Source: JBBRHH01 sp038222915 (lineage in GTDB: Bacteria; Planctomycetota; Phycisphaerae; Tepidisphaerales; Tepidisphaeraceae). From it: a stretch of DNA of 25,238 nucleotides. The translations under genes were made by a program, and so were the position numbers. The number at the start of each line of letters is the position of its first letter. Positions within the stretch are counted from its first letter, which is position 1. Below, one piece after another: positions 1 to 7,383 of the stretch. The notes below the pieces were generated by a model. The model did no database searches. It was not told the origin of the DNA and saw only the letters and a list, made by a program, of their open reading frames with translations. The DNA is taken from NCBI GenBank assembly GCA_038222915.1, contig JBBRHH010000010.1, positions 1 to 25,238 on the forward strand, given 5' to 3'.

Positions 1-143
1 ATCATCCGCTCATACAGCGGATACAGCACCGCGTCCTCAATCGGACTGCTGTACACAAGGCCGCCGTCGTCTTTGGCGGCGTCCGAGGTCTTCTTCCAGG
101 CCTCTTCGTAGTGGCTCCGAATATCTTCCTGTGTCATTGGCAT
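1..143 (-). CDS. 5' end of an unidentified protein, possibly a methyltransferase (partial)
   Basis: Only the first 47 codons lie in the window; the gene continues beyond position 1. Reading on the minus strand from an ATG at 143 gives a protein beginning MPMTQEDIRSHYEEAW, with a later segment YSSPIEDAVLYPLYERM. An AAGGA ribosome site sits 8 bases before this ATG, which favours it over the in-frame ATG six bases further in. There is no signal peptide, so the product is probably cytosolic. The short charged N-terminus followed by an acidic 'PIEDAVLYP' stretch reminds me of planctomycete class I SAM-dependent methyltransferases, but no SAM-binding motif is visible in this fragment, so the function is a guess. 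It follows the PQQ-like gene by 36 bases on the same strand and may be its co-transcribed distal neighbour. Confidence 0.6.
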   Translation of the reverse strand, partial: MPMTQEDIRSHYEEAWKKTSDAAKDDGGLVYSSPIEDAVLYPLYERM

Positions 144-179
144 GGCTTTAATCCTTTCGGCAGCCATGTCCCATAATCA

Positions 180-1502
180 CTAGTTTTTTGGCCGAGTTTC
201 GAGATTTCCCGCGCCCAGCCCCCAGCATTTCAAAACCCCATTGCGGTCCTTCCCATAAAGCCGCCCGTCCGCAACCACCACATGACACCACGCATCCGCC
301 GGAAATTCCCGCTCGTTTCGCGCCAGTTCCTTGTACTTCGCCGGCGATCGCCGGCACGTTTCAACCAGTGCAATAGTTCCATTGCTCCCCAGCGCAATCA
401 GCCGCTCATCCTGCGTAAATAGAAGCGAAGCGCCATTGTCGAATCGGCCGCCCTCCCACAACAGCTTGCCACTGCCCGCATCCAGGCAATACAGCGCCGT
501 CCCCGCGAAATAAATCCGCTCCCCGTCCACCACGGGACTTCCGACGTACGAAGCCTGCGTGACCTCCCACAACTTCTCCGCCCCTTGAAGCGTAATCTTG
601 ATCCGCGCAATTGAATGGTGCGTATGGTACGACCCCACCAGCAGACCATCGCCGACCACCGTCGGCGTCAGCAAATTGTTTGCCCACTCGCTCTCCCACG
701 GAAACGTCGCCACCGTCTTGCCCGCGTTAGCCTTGTCCACCCGCAGCACCAGCAACTCGCGCAGCGTCAGCAGCGCGACGCATGGGACATTTTCCACCGT
801 CATCGCAACCAGTCCGCCGCTGTGTCCTGCCAGCCCATGATGCTCGCTCCCCCAGAGCGGTTTGCCCGTCTGTTTGTCCAGCGCCACCACCGTCCCCCGT
901 TCCCCGCCGGCCTCCACCAGCAACCAGTCGCCATACACCAGCGGCGACATCGTATACCCATAATCGCGAAGCCCCGACCGCTTGATCTTCGGCCGCTGCG
1001 GCATCTTGTATTCGTCGTAAACGTTCTTGCGCCACACCACCTCGCCCGCCTTCGCCAGGTTCCAGCAGCGCAATTCCCCATCACTCCCCAGCGTATACAG
1101 AAACTTCGTCGCCGCGTCGTACTCAGGCGTCGCTGTCGGCCCGGAGTAAAGGCCCTCATCCCCAGTCGCATGCCGCCCGTATTTCCGCGCCGGATAACTC
1201 TGCTTCCACAACGGTTTGCCGGTCGTGGCATCCAGCGACTGCAGCGTGTCCTGGTCGTGATTCCACCCCAACACATGAACTTTGCCGTCGACCACGACGG
1301 GAGAGGTCGCCCCTTCCCCAACCTCACTCTCCCACAGCGGCTTCTTCAGCGGCCAGGCTTTTGTATCAAATCCTGAATCTTCCGCGACGTGATCATCCCG
1401 CGTCGGCCCGCGCCAGTGTGCAAAGTCGCCGGCAATCGACCCCTGCGCAAACGCCAGCAGCACGGCCAAGCCAAACGACTTCCGCAACGTGCATCCCGTC
1501 AT
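180..1502 (-). CDS. Secreted PQQ-like beta-propeller protein (BamB/quinoprotein type)
   Basis: This 440-residue protein starts with a signal peptide (charged residues near position 7, hydrophobic to about 20, likely cleavage after SIAG). The mature start DFAHWRGPTRDD has the W(R)GP-x-RD signature of planctomycete PQQ-like propellers. Blade repeats are visible: DATTGKPLWK, DKQTGKPLWG and DAGSGKLLWEGG, each preceded by a 'VV-DG/GD' strand turn, which is the classic quinoprotein blade (W-motif). Length fits a seven- or eight-bladed single-domain propeller. There is no CxxCH, so it is not itself a cytochrome. Family members are usually called outer membrane protein assembly factor BamB-like, but these secreted planctomycete versions are probably not true BamB; a scaffold or quinoprotein role is inferred. 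The ATG lies 11 bases after the stop of the upstream dehydrogenase gene, so the two are almost certainly in one operon. Confidence 0.9.
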   Translation of the reverse strand: MTGCTLRKSFGLAVLLAFAQGSIAGDFAHWRGPTRDDHVAEDSGFDTKAWPLKKPLWESEVGEGATSPVVVDGKVHVLGWNHDQDTLQSLDATTGKPLWKQSYPARKYGRHATGDEGLYSGPTATPEYDAATKFLYTLGSDGELRCWNLAKAGEVVWRKNVYDEYKMPQRPKIKRSGLRDYGYTMSPLVYGDWLLVEAGGERGTVVALDKQTGKPLWGSEHHGLAGHSGGLVAMTVENVPCVALLTLRELLVLRVDKANAGKTVATFPWESEWANNLLTPTVVGDGLLVGSYHTHHSIARIKITLQGAEKLWEVTQASYVGSPVVDGERIYFAGTALYCLDAGSGKLLWEGGRFDNGASLLFTQDERLIALGSNGTIALVETCRRSPAKYKELARNEREFPADAWCHVVVADGRLYGKDRNGVLKCWGLGAGNLETRPKN

Positions 1503-1513
1503 CCCAACCTCAA

Positions 1514-3889
1514 CTAGTTTTTCGGCGGATTTCCCAATTCAACAATCCATTTCCGAATCAGTTCCACCGCATCCGCGTCGACAACATTCGATCCAACATG
1601 CGGCATCCGCCCCTGACCAGTCTTCGCCATCCGGTAAAGCAACAGCGATCGCTCGGGCTGCCCCGGCGCAAGCACAACCGCATTCTTGATTCCATAATCC
1701 CCGTGCATCGGCGGCGTGTTCACCGTCCCCGTCTCACCCAGCAGCAACGGATACTTCAGTTCAAACGCAGCATTGCCGCCACCCCAGCGCATATGGCAGT
1801 GCGCGCAGTTGGCCTGAAGGTACGACCGCGCCCGTGCATCCAGTGACACCGTCGCATCATGCGGATCGGGAAGGCTCGCGAGCTTCACTTCCTTTTCCTT
1901 CTCCTTGGCCGGCGCATCCGGATCGGGCTTGTAATACTCGGCCAGCGGTTTGGTAAACACGCCAAGATGATCCAGCGTCCGAAGCTGGTTGTCCGTCGTG
2001 CCGGAGTAATTGAAGTTCCGGTTCATCTGGGCCGTGTTCAGCCCCAGCGTGAAATGGGCTGGCATCGTATGACACAGCACGCACTCCGACCGGCTCGGAT
2101 AATGCCAGGTCTGCTCGCGCTTCCCACCCGGCGCATCCGCGTCGGTCACCGTGTACGTCTTGTCCAATCCCTGCTGCTCGAGCAACACCGCATCGGTCTG
2201 TTCATCGTTCCACAGATACGTATACCCGCGCCAGTGCCCATGCTCATTTTCCAGAAGCCGCGTCTCCAGCCGCTTGGCCGTCGATCGATCCCCCTTCACC
2301 ATCTCCAGCGAAAACGTCTTCACCGCAATCGCCCCCTTGGGAAGCTGCCAACCGTCATTTGCATCGAACTCAATCTGCGAATCGCCCGGCAGCGCGATGT
2401 ACCGTTCCTTGAGCGCCCCATCCGACCACAGCGGCGAGTTCACGCCATACGGAATCATCCCCGGCGCAGGCGTCATATTCTTCGTCGAAGTAAACAATCC
2501 CGTCTTGCTCAAAAGCCGTGGAAAATCCTTCTTCGGCTGCGTTGGATCAACCGGCGGCGTCGCAACCAGCCGATTCACCGTCCCGTTGTAATCCAGGACA
2601 TACAACTCACCGCCCGCATCCTCCGCAAAGCACACAATGTGATTCGAAGTGTCCGCCAATTGCGCATGCCACGTCACCTTCTTTTGCTCGGCATCGTAGC
2701 GCAACCCCCATATCTTCCCCGTCTCGTAATCGCCATAAACATAAGCCCCCACCAGATCCGGAAACGCCGTTCCACGATAAACATATCCACCCGTAATCGA
2801 CCGCGCCTCCGCATGGTTATGCTCAAACACCGGCGGCAAGATCGGCGTCGGCCCCACCTTCGCCTCCGCATGAAACGGATGCGATCCCTCGTTCACCGAC
2901 CACCCATAATTCCCGCCCGACTCCACCCGGTAGATGCTCTCCCACAAATCCTGCCCGACATCCGCCGCCCAGAGGTCCCCGTTCTTCCGGTCAAAGCTCA
3001 TCTTCCAGACATTGCGCAGCCCATACGCGTACACCTCAGGTCGAGCTCCGGGCAACGCCACAAAGGGATTGTCCTTGGGCACCGCATAAGGCCGCGCCTT
3101 GAACTGATGATCCACGTCAATCCGAATGATCGAAGCGTTGATGTCGCTGATGTCCTGCCCGGTCTCAAAATAGTCCGCGATCGGCCCGCCATCCCCCGCC
3201 GAACAATACAAATATCCGTCCTTGCCAAACTTCAAACATCCGCCGTGATGATCCACCGGCGTCGGCCATTCAAAAATCAAAGTCTCCGTGTCGCCATCGC
3301 ACGTCGGCGGCGTGCTCATCTTCTTCAGGTCCACCTGAAACCGCGAAATCCGGCATCGCGCCGGCTGCGGCTTCGGGTCGCGATAGCAAACGTAAACGTA
3401 TCCGTTCTCCCTGAACTTCGGATGAAACACCATGCTCCACACATCGCGGTGTTCATTCCACGCCCGAAAGCGATCGTCCTTCGGCCGGATGTCCAGGAAC
3501 ATCTCCGCCCGTTCCGTATCCTGCGCCACATCGAACGAATAAATCATCCCCGGATGCTCGCACACATACCAGCGCTTCCCGCCTGGCCCCAATACCATAT
3601 CCAGCGCCCGGTCCAGGTGAATGTGCGGAAACACCCGTTCCAGCGTGTATGGATCCGGCGGATCAGGCGACCCCGAAACCTGCGAGCTCGTAAACGGCAC
3701 GCGCTTGGTAATCCCATACGGCTTTCCCGAATCCGGATCGATCGGCCGCCATCCCGTTGATACCGCAGCCGCCGGCGTCCGCGCCTCCGCCGCCACCGAC
3801 CTGCCCGACAGACTCACCGTGACCGCCAGCGCAACCGCCGCAGCCAGAAATAACCCGCAGATTGTGAACCGAGAGACCATGCGATGCAT
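1514..3889 (-). CDS. Glucose/sorbosone-dehydrogenase-like propeller fused to a C-terminal diheme cytochrome region
   Basis: The 791-residue product has a signal peptide (hydrophobic core about 9-28, cleavage near VAAEA). Residues about 80-450 read as a GSDH/PQQ-dependent sugar dehydrogenase propeller: FPHIHLDRALDMVLGPGG, VYVCYRD, DHHGGCLKFGKDGYLYCSAGDGG, YAYGLRNVWKMSFD, DVGQDLWESIY and GGNYGWSVNEG are typical motifs of the soluble aldose sugar dehydrogenase fold. The C-terminal part (about 460-791) carries two heme-binding motifs, C603VLCH607 and C695AHCH699, with the MRWGGGNAAFE segment after the second. The expected role is periplasmic oxidation of a sugar or polyol with electrons passed to the hemes; the substrate is unknown. 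The start at 3889 is supported by AGAAGGG about 10 bases upstream; a second in-frame ATG three codons on is an alternative. It leads into the PQQ-like gene with an 11-base gap. Confidence 0.9.
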   Translation of the reverse strand: MHRMVSRFTICGLFLAAAVALAVTVSLSGRSVAAEARTPAAAVSTGWRPIDPDSGKPYGITKRVPFTSSQVSGSPDPPDPYTLERVFPHIHLDRALDMVLGPGGKRWYVCEHPGMIYSFDVAQDTERAEMFLDIRPKDDRFRAWNEHRDVWSMVFHPKFRENGYVYVCYRDPKPQPARCRISRFQVDLKKMSTPPTCDGDTETLIFEWPTPVDHHGGCLKFGKDGYLYCSAGDGGPIADYFETGQDISDINASIIRIDVDHQFKARPYAVPKDNPFVALPGARPEVYAYGLRNVWKMSFDRKNGDLWAADVGQDLWESIYRVESGGNYGWSVNEGSHPFHAEAKVGPTPILPPVFEHNHAEARSITGGYVYRGTAFPDLVGAYVYGDYETGKIWGLRYDAEQKKVTWHAQLADTSNHIVCFAEDAGGELYVLDYNGTVNRLVATPPVDPTQPKKDFPRLLSKTGLFTSTKNMTPAPGMIPYGVNSPLWSDGALKERYIALPGDSQIEFDANDGWQLPKGAIAVKTFSLEMVKGDRSTAKRLETRLLENEHGHWRGYTYLWNDEQTDAVLLEQQGLDKTYTVTDADAPGGKREQTWHYPSRSECVLCHTMPAHFTLGLNTAQMNRNFNYSGTTDNQLRTLDHLGVFTKPLAEYYKPDPDAPAKEKEKEVKLASLPDPHDATVSLDARARSYLQANCAHCHMRWGGGNAAFELKYPLLLGETGTVNTPPMHGDYGIKNAVVLAPGQPERSLLLYRMAKTGQGRMPHVGSNVVDADAVELIRKWIVELGNPPKN

Positions 3890-3954
3890 ACGATGGAACC
3901 CTTCTGGTTGTTTAGAGCGAAGACAGGTTTAAAACCCTCGGCAAGCGGATCGAT

Positions 3955-4785
3955 TCATCGAGCCGTGATGTTCAGCTCTCGCCGCAAATTTCCACCGAGG
4001 ATCTTGGCAAGATCCGCTTCAGGCAGGCCAAGGCCTTGCAACGTCTTGAGGCCCATGCCCGTTTCGCGTTCGAGGTTATAGGGGAAATCCAGGCCAAAGA
4101 TAAGCTGATCCGCCCCCACCTGGTGATAAAGCTCCAGCAATTGTTCCGGCGTCAGATACCAGAACCGGTTCTGGTGCTGCGTAAACACGCTCGCCAGCCC
4201 GCCAAACACATTACATTTCCGGGTCTTGTCCCACGGCGGCGGCACATGATTGAAAATCACCGCCAGTCCTTCGCGGAAAAAGTGATACCCGCCCACATGC
4301 TCGAGGCTGAAGCGAAGGTCCGGGAAATCCCACGCCACGTCGTCAAATTTCAAAACGGCCGTCCCCGTCAGCCGGCTCTGATGAACCCCGCTGTGGAAAG
4401 AGCAAAACAGCTTGTGCTCCTGGGCCGCCCCATACACCTCCCGCGCATGTGGGGCGAGGATGTCAAAGTCCTGTGCATTGGGATGAAGCTTGAGCCCCAC
4501 CAACCCCAGGTCCGCCACCTTCTTCACCTGCGCCGCGAGATCCTTGCGCCGGAAATCGATCGTCCCAAACCCCAGGATCCTCGGCTGCTTCGCAATCTCC
4601 CCCGCCAGCCAGCTATTCGGCTCCAGTTCACGACCATCGCACTGATGAGGAAACGGCGCAAACGCAATCTGCTGATCGATGCCGCATTCATCCATCAGTC
4701 GCATCAGCCGGGGAATGGTCCCTGCGGGGTTAAAACTCTCCGGAAAGACGTGCGCATGGTTGGCAAAGATCGAAATTCCCATCAC
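3955..4785 (-). CDS. Amidohydrolase-family TIM-barrel metal-dependent hydrolase
   Basis: The 276-residue protein has the order of metal and catalytic residues expected of the amidohydrolase-related (amidohydrolase 2) family: H10-x-H12 at the end of strand 1, K99/H101 in GLKLHPN, H131 in SFHSG, H163 in LEHVGG and D233 in FGLDFPYN. There is no signal peptide, so it is cytosolic. Such enzymes hydrolyse or decarboxylate small cyclic or aromatic compounds; the substrate cannot be told here. Two starts are possible, GTG at 4785 and ATG at 4782 in the same frame; AGAGGCGG lies just upstream of both. The stop is 65 bases before the dehydrogenase gene, so it may be the first gene of the minus-strand operon. 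The non-standard 'WDFPDLRFSLEHVGG' segment is typical of planctomycete and verrucomicrobial paralogues. Confidence 0.85.
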   Translation of the reverse strand: MMGISIFANHAHVFPESFNPAGTIPRLMRLMDECGIDQQIAFAPFPHQCDGRELEPNSWLAGEIAKQPRILGFGTIDFRRKDLAAQVKKVADLGLVGLKLHPNAQDFDILAPHAREVYGAAQEHKLFCSFHSGVHQSRLTGTAVLKFDDVAWDFPDLRFSLEHVGGYHFFREGLAVIFNHVPPPWDKTRKCNVFGGLASVFTQHQNRFWYLTPEQLLELYHQVGADQLIFGLDFPYNLERETGMGLKTLQGLGLPEADLAKILGGNLRRELNITAR

Positions 4786-4842
4786 GCCGCCTCTGAAATG
4801 CCAATTTCAAACTGAATAAATGCGCCTGAAAAAGCCACCATG

Positions 4843-4871
4843 AAGATAACGGGCCGATCATGCGTTGGCAA
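4843..4871 (-). promoter_or_regulatory. Candidate sigma-70-type promoter for the minus-strand operon
   Basis: On the minus strand TTGCCA (4871-4866) and TATCTT (4848-4843) are separated by exactly 17 bases, giving 5/6 and 4/6 matches to the housekeeping consensus. Transcription would start near 4836, leaving a leader of about 50 bases before the amidohydrolase start. This is a sequence match only. Confidence 0.35.
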
Positions 4872-4998
4872 GAGAGAGCAGTCCGCGCAAATGCTTACGC
4901 TTTTTGTCGCGAGATGCCGCAGGGCCCATCCTAAATTCCGCATTCCCAGCCATTTCCGGCCGTGATAGGGTTCGATCGTCCTGCAAAAAGGCGGACCC

Positions 4999-5172
4999 AT
5001 GAACGGCGTGCCGCGCACCGCCTTACTTGTTGTGCTGGTGATCCTGCTTATCGGGCTTCTTCCCAGTTGGGGCTATAGCAACAATTGGGGCTACTACCCC
5101 AGTGGCGGAGTTGGGCTATTCTTGATCATCATCCTCCTGGCGCTTGTCTTCGGCAGAAAGCGACGCATTTGA
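4999..5172 (+). CDS. DUF3309-family small membrane peptide
   Basis: A 57-residue ORF starts with ATG at 4999 and reads MNGVPRTALLVVLVILLIG, then LPSWGYSNNWGYYPSGGVGL, then a second hydrophobic helix FLIIILLALVF and the basic tail GRKRRI. Two membrane helices joined by a 'LP-W-x-WGY-PSGG-G' loop is the defining pattern of the DUF3309 family of tiny bacterial membrane proteins, whose function is unknown. The family usually has about 50 residues, so this is full length. An AAAAAGG ribosome site lies 8 bases before the ATG. It is divergent from the amidohydrolase gene and stands alone; the basic C-terminus would be cytoplasmic if both helices span the membrane. Confidence 0.85.
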   Translation: MNGVPRTALLVVLVILLIGLLPSWGYSNNWGYYPSGGVGLFLIIILLALVFGRKRRI

Positions 5173-5322
5173 TGTCGATTTCGCGCGAAATTTTGGACCC
5201 CTCCGGCTTTGACCACCGCCTATAGTCCTACGTTGTATTGCGGAAGTCGACGCGGCGAAAACGTGCTATGTTTCGCGAAGCGTACTCTTTCGAGATCAGT
5301 GACAGATTGGATCGACTCCCTG

Positions 5323-6009
5323 ATGCATTCCGGACGGTGGCGAATGTGGTTGTTGCTGGCGGCACTGCCTGTATTGGCATGCGGATGGCTGCTATACAGC
5401 CGTTCGGATCGCCGGGTGGTCGCGCGGGCCGAACACGGCAGCGGCGGAGAGCGGGTTGCCGCGATCGATCAACTGGCCGGAAAATCAGCGCCAAAGTATC
5501 GCCAGACATTTCGCAAGCTCGCCGCCGATCCCAATCCCGTCGTCGCCAGCCACGCTATATTGGGATTGGTCGGAAGCAATGATCCTGTGGACCTGCAAAT
5601 CTTCCACGACGCCCTCCACGACAAGCGAAAAGAAGTCCGCGAATCCGCAATCGATGGCCTCGGGGCACTGGACAAAGCTAAGATTCAAGTGGAGGCGCCG
5701 GCCCTGATCGGCATTCTCGACACCGACGAGGACGCCGGCGTAAAAGGCACAGCGGCTCAAATACTTGGTCAGCGGCGCATCTGGACCGCCATGCCGTCAC
5801 TCATCAAGGCCATGCGCGATCCCGACATCACGATCCGTCACCGCGCCAACGCTGCAGTTGAGACAATACTCGGTTTGAAGGTTGGATATCATGCGGAAGA
5901 TCCGCCCCACCAGCGCGAGCAGGCGATTCAGCGTACTGAAACCGCCTTTCGCGCCTGGGAATCCAACGATCAATCGGGAATAGTACCGCCGAAACCGGCC
6001 GGAAAGTAA
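5323..6009 (+). CDS. Membrane-anchored HEAT-repeat protein
   Basis: From the ATG at 5323 the product has 228 residues: a short charged start, one membrane helix at about 9-25 (WLLLAALPVLACGWLLYS), then alpha-helical HEAT/PBS-lyase-like repeats, for example DPNPVVASHAILGLVG, DKRKEVRESAIDGLGAL, DEDAGVKGTAAQILGQ and DPDITIRHRANAAVETILG. Each has the 'D-P/x-V-R-x-A-A-LG' pattern. HEAT repeats bind partner proteins, so a periplasm-facing or cytoplasmic scaffold role is inferred; orientation is unclear. The frame is open further upstream to a TTG at 5209, but no ribosome site supports that start, and the extra 38 residues are not protein-like; GTG at 5299 is another alternative. It is followed 26 bases later by the pseudopilin gene, suggesting co-transcription. 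Confidence 0.8.
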   Translation: MHSGRWRMWLLLAALPVLACGWLLYSRSDRRVVARAEHGSGGERVAAIDQLAGKSAPKYRQTFRKLAADPNPVVASHAILGLVGSNDPVDLQIFHDALHDKRKEVRESAIDGLGALDKAKIQVEAPALIGILDTDEDAGVKGTAAQILGQRRIWTAMPSLIKAMRDPDITIRHRANAAVETILGLKVGYHAEDPPHQREQAIQRTETAFRAWESNDQSGIVPPKPAGK

Positions 6010-6035
6010 CCCCGTTCCAATGACTGGAGTTCGTC

Positions 6036-6995
6036 ATGAGAGCATCGAAACGCAATCACGCATTTTCAATCGTTGAGCTGATGGTGGTCATCGGGATCAT
6101 TTCAGTTCTCATCGCCATGTTTCTCCCCTCCATGGCCCGCGTTCGCAACGAAGCCCGCCTCGCCACCTGCACCAACAACCTCCGCCTTATCGGCATGGCC
6201 ACAACGCACTTTCGCACCGATCAAAACACCGCGGCAGTCGCGCTTCAGCCCAGCGCCTGGCAGACGATCCTGCTCCCGTACCTTGGAAATGAAGTAAAGG
6301 TCTATCTCTGCCCCGAAGACGACACCCCGTACGCCGGTGGCCTGACCCAGTCCTCAGGTTATTTCATAAAAGTCTACACCGGCCCCGGCCAATACTGGTG
6401 CACTCTCCCGCTTTACGCCTATGAAGAAGTAGGTCAGAACGGCCTCACCCGCGGCTTCCGAAAATCCAACGTCACCGCCAACAGCTACGACCTCGCCATG
6501 GAAGACGGTGCTAACGATACTTGGAACGACCTGGGCCTCCGCATCACTACCCTCCCCAGTGGACAAGTTGAGGTGAAGTATATTTACCAGAATACCGGCG
6601 GCTGGATCTACACCCTCCTCGACAGCAGCGGCCAGTCCATCGAACCTCTCACCGCCATGGGCTACCCCTACCCCAACTCAACTCCCATCGGCCTTTCGTC
6701 AAACATCACCCCGCCCGGCGCAGGCAGCTACGGCATCAACATTCAGGTCGCCAACTCAGTCATCCCCCGCCCGGGGATGATCCTCGCCATGGACTACCCA
6801 GTCGCCGTCGCCGACCCCGACAACGATCAATGGACCACCAACTGGGCCCGCCCCTCCAGCGTCGGCGGATTCATCTTTGCCCGCCACATCAACCAGGTCA
6901 ACGTCGTCCTCAACGACGGCTCCGTCGAATGCCGCTACGCCAACGAGCTCGACCCTACCCAAACCGCACCCCGCAGCAAATACTGGTTCCAGTAA
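6036..6995 (+). CDS. Type IV pilin-like (pseudopilin) protein with H-X9-DG tail
   Basis: This 319-residue protein has a short basic leader followed by FSIVELMVVIGIISVLIAMF, the N-terminal methylation helix of type II secretion pseudopilins and type IV pilins; F10 would be residue +1 and E14 the conserved Glu+5. Unusually the residue before the cleavage point is alanine (A9), not the standard glycine. The C-terminal region contains RHINQVNVVLNDGSV, a histidine followed nine residues later by DG, which is the H-X9-DG motif of the planctomycete DUF1559-like proteins that occur in many paralogues. These are envelope or secretion-related proteins of unknown assembly. TGGAG nine bases upstream supports the ATG. 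It lies between the HEAT protein and a small lipoprotein, 7 bases from the latter. Confidence 0.9.
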   Translation: MRASKRNHAFSIVELMVVIGIISVLIAMFLPSMARVRNEARLATCTNNLRLIGMATTHFRTDQNTAAVALQPSAWQTILLPYLGNEVKVYLCPEDDTPYAGGLTQSSGYFIKVYTGPGQYWCTLPLYAYEEVGQNGLTRGFRKSNVTANSYDLAMEDGANDTWNDLGLRITTLPSGQVEVKYIYQNTGGWIYTLLDSSGQSIEPLTAMGYPYPNSTPIGLSSNITPPGAGSYGINIQVANSVIPRPGMILAMDYPVAVADPDNDQWTTNWARPSSVGGFIFARHINQVNVVLNDGSVECRYANELDPTQTAPRSKYWFQ

Positions 6996-7002
6996 ATAAG
7001 AT

Positions 7003-7263
7003 ATGTTCCGAACGAATCGAATCATCGCCCCCGCTCTATTCCTGACGATCATCGTCGGCTGCAGTTTTGCGCCGCCCCAAACCCAATCCACCCTCACGCC
7101 CCCACCCCCACAACTCCAGGGCTACCGAACCCGCGCCGCCGCCCAGTCAACCGGTCAGTTCACATCCTCCGAAGAAGCGAAAATCCCCTACTCCGAAGTA
7201 ATCCATTATCCCTCCAACTGGCCAGAGATCTCCGCCCGGCGCGACCAGCAAAACGGCCGCTGA
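7003..7263 (+). CDS. Small predicted lipoprotein
   Basis: The 86-residue product starts MFRTNRIIAPALFLTIIVGC, a signal peptide ending in a lipobox-like IVGC with the acceptor cysteine at residue 20. The mature part is short, proline-rich near its start (TLTPPPPQ) and otherwise without recognisable domain. It begins 7 bases after the pseudopilin stop and is therefore probably translated from the same transcript; a role as an envelope-bound accessory of that protein is an inference from position only. No paralogue is visible in the window. Confidence 0.7.
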   Translation: MFRTNRIIAPALFLTIIVGCSFAPPQTQSTLTPPPPQLQGYRTRAAAQSTGQFTSSEEAKIPYSEVIHYPSNWPEISARRDQQNGR

Positions 7264-7271
7264 CGTCCAAA

Positions 7272-7340
7272 AATCGGCAACGCGCCGATTCCCAATGCGT
7301 AGCTAAACTGGAAGCCAGCAACGTTCGCTAAGCCGAACGT
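7272..7340 (+). promoter_or_regulatory. Two small hairpins between lipoprotein and diheme propeller genes
   Basis: AATCGGC / GCCGATT (7272-7278 and 7284-7290, loop of 5) and ACGTTCG / CGAACGT (7321-7327 and 7334-7340, loop of 6) are perfect 7-bp stems. Neither is followed by a T run. They could mark the end of the upstream transcript or form a structured leader 43 bases before the next start; the sequence does not decide. Confidence 0.4.
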
Positions 7341-7383
7341 CGCGGGATTGCACTTCCTCTCTGCGCACCGCCAAAGGAGGATC

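Noticed and set aside
1859..3760. Plus-strand open frame of 633 codons
   Set aside because: It is antisense to the dehydrogenase/diheme gene, has very biased Arg/Pro/His composition and no motif; it is a shadow of the GC-rich third positions.
4782..5018. Minus-strand 78-codon frame before the amidohydrolase
   Set aside because: It overlaps the candidate promoter and the DUF3309 gene and has no ribosome site or motif.
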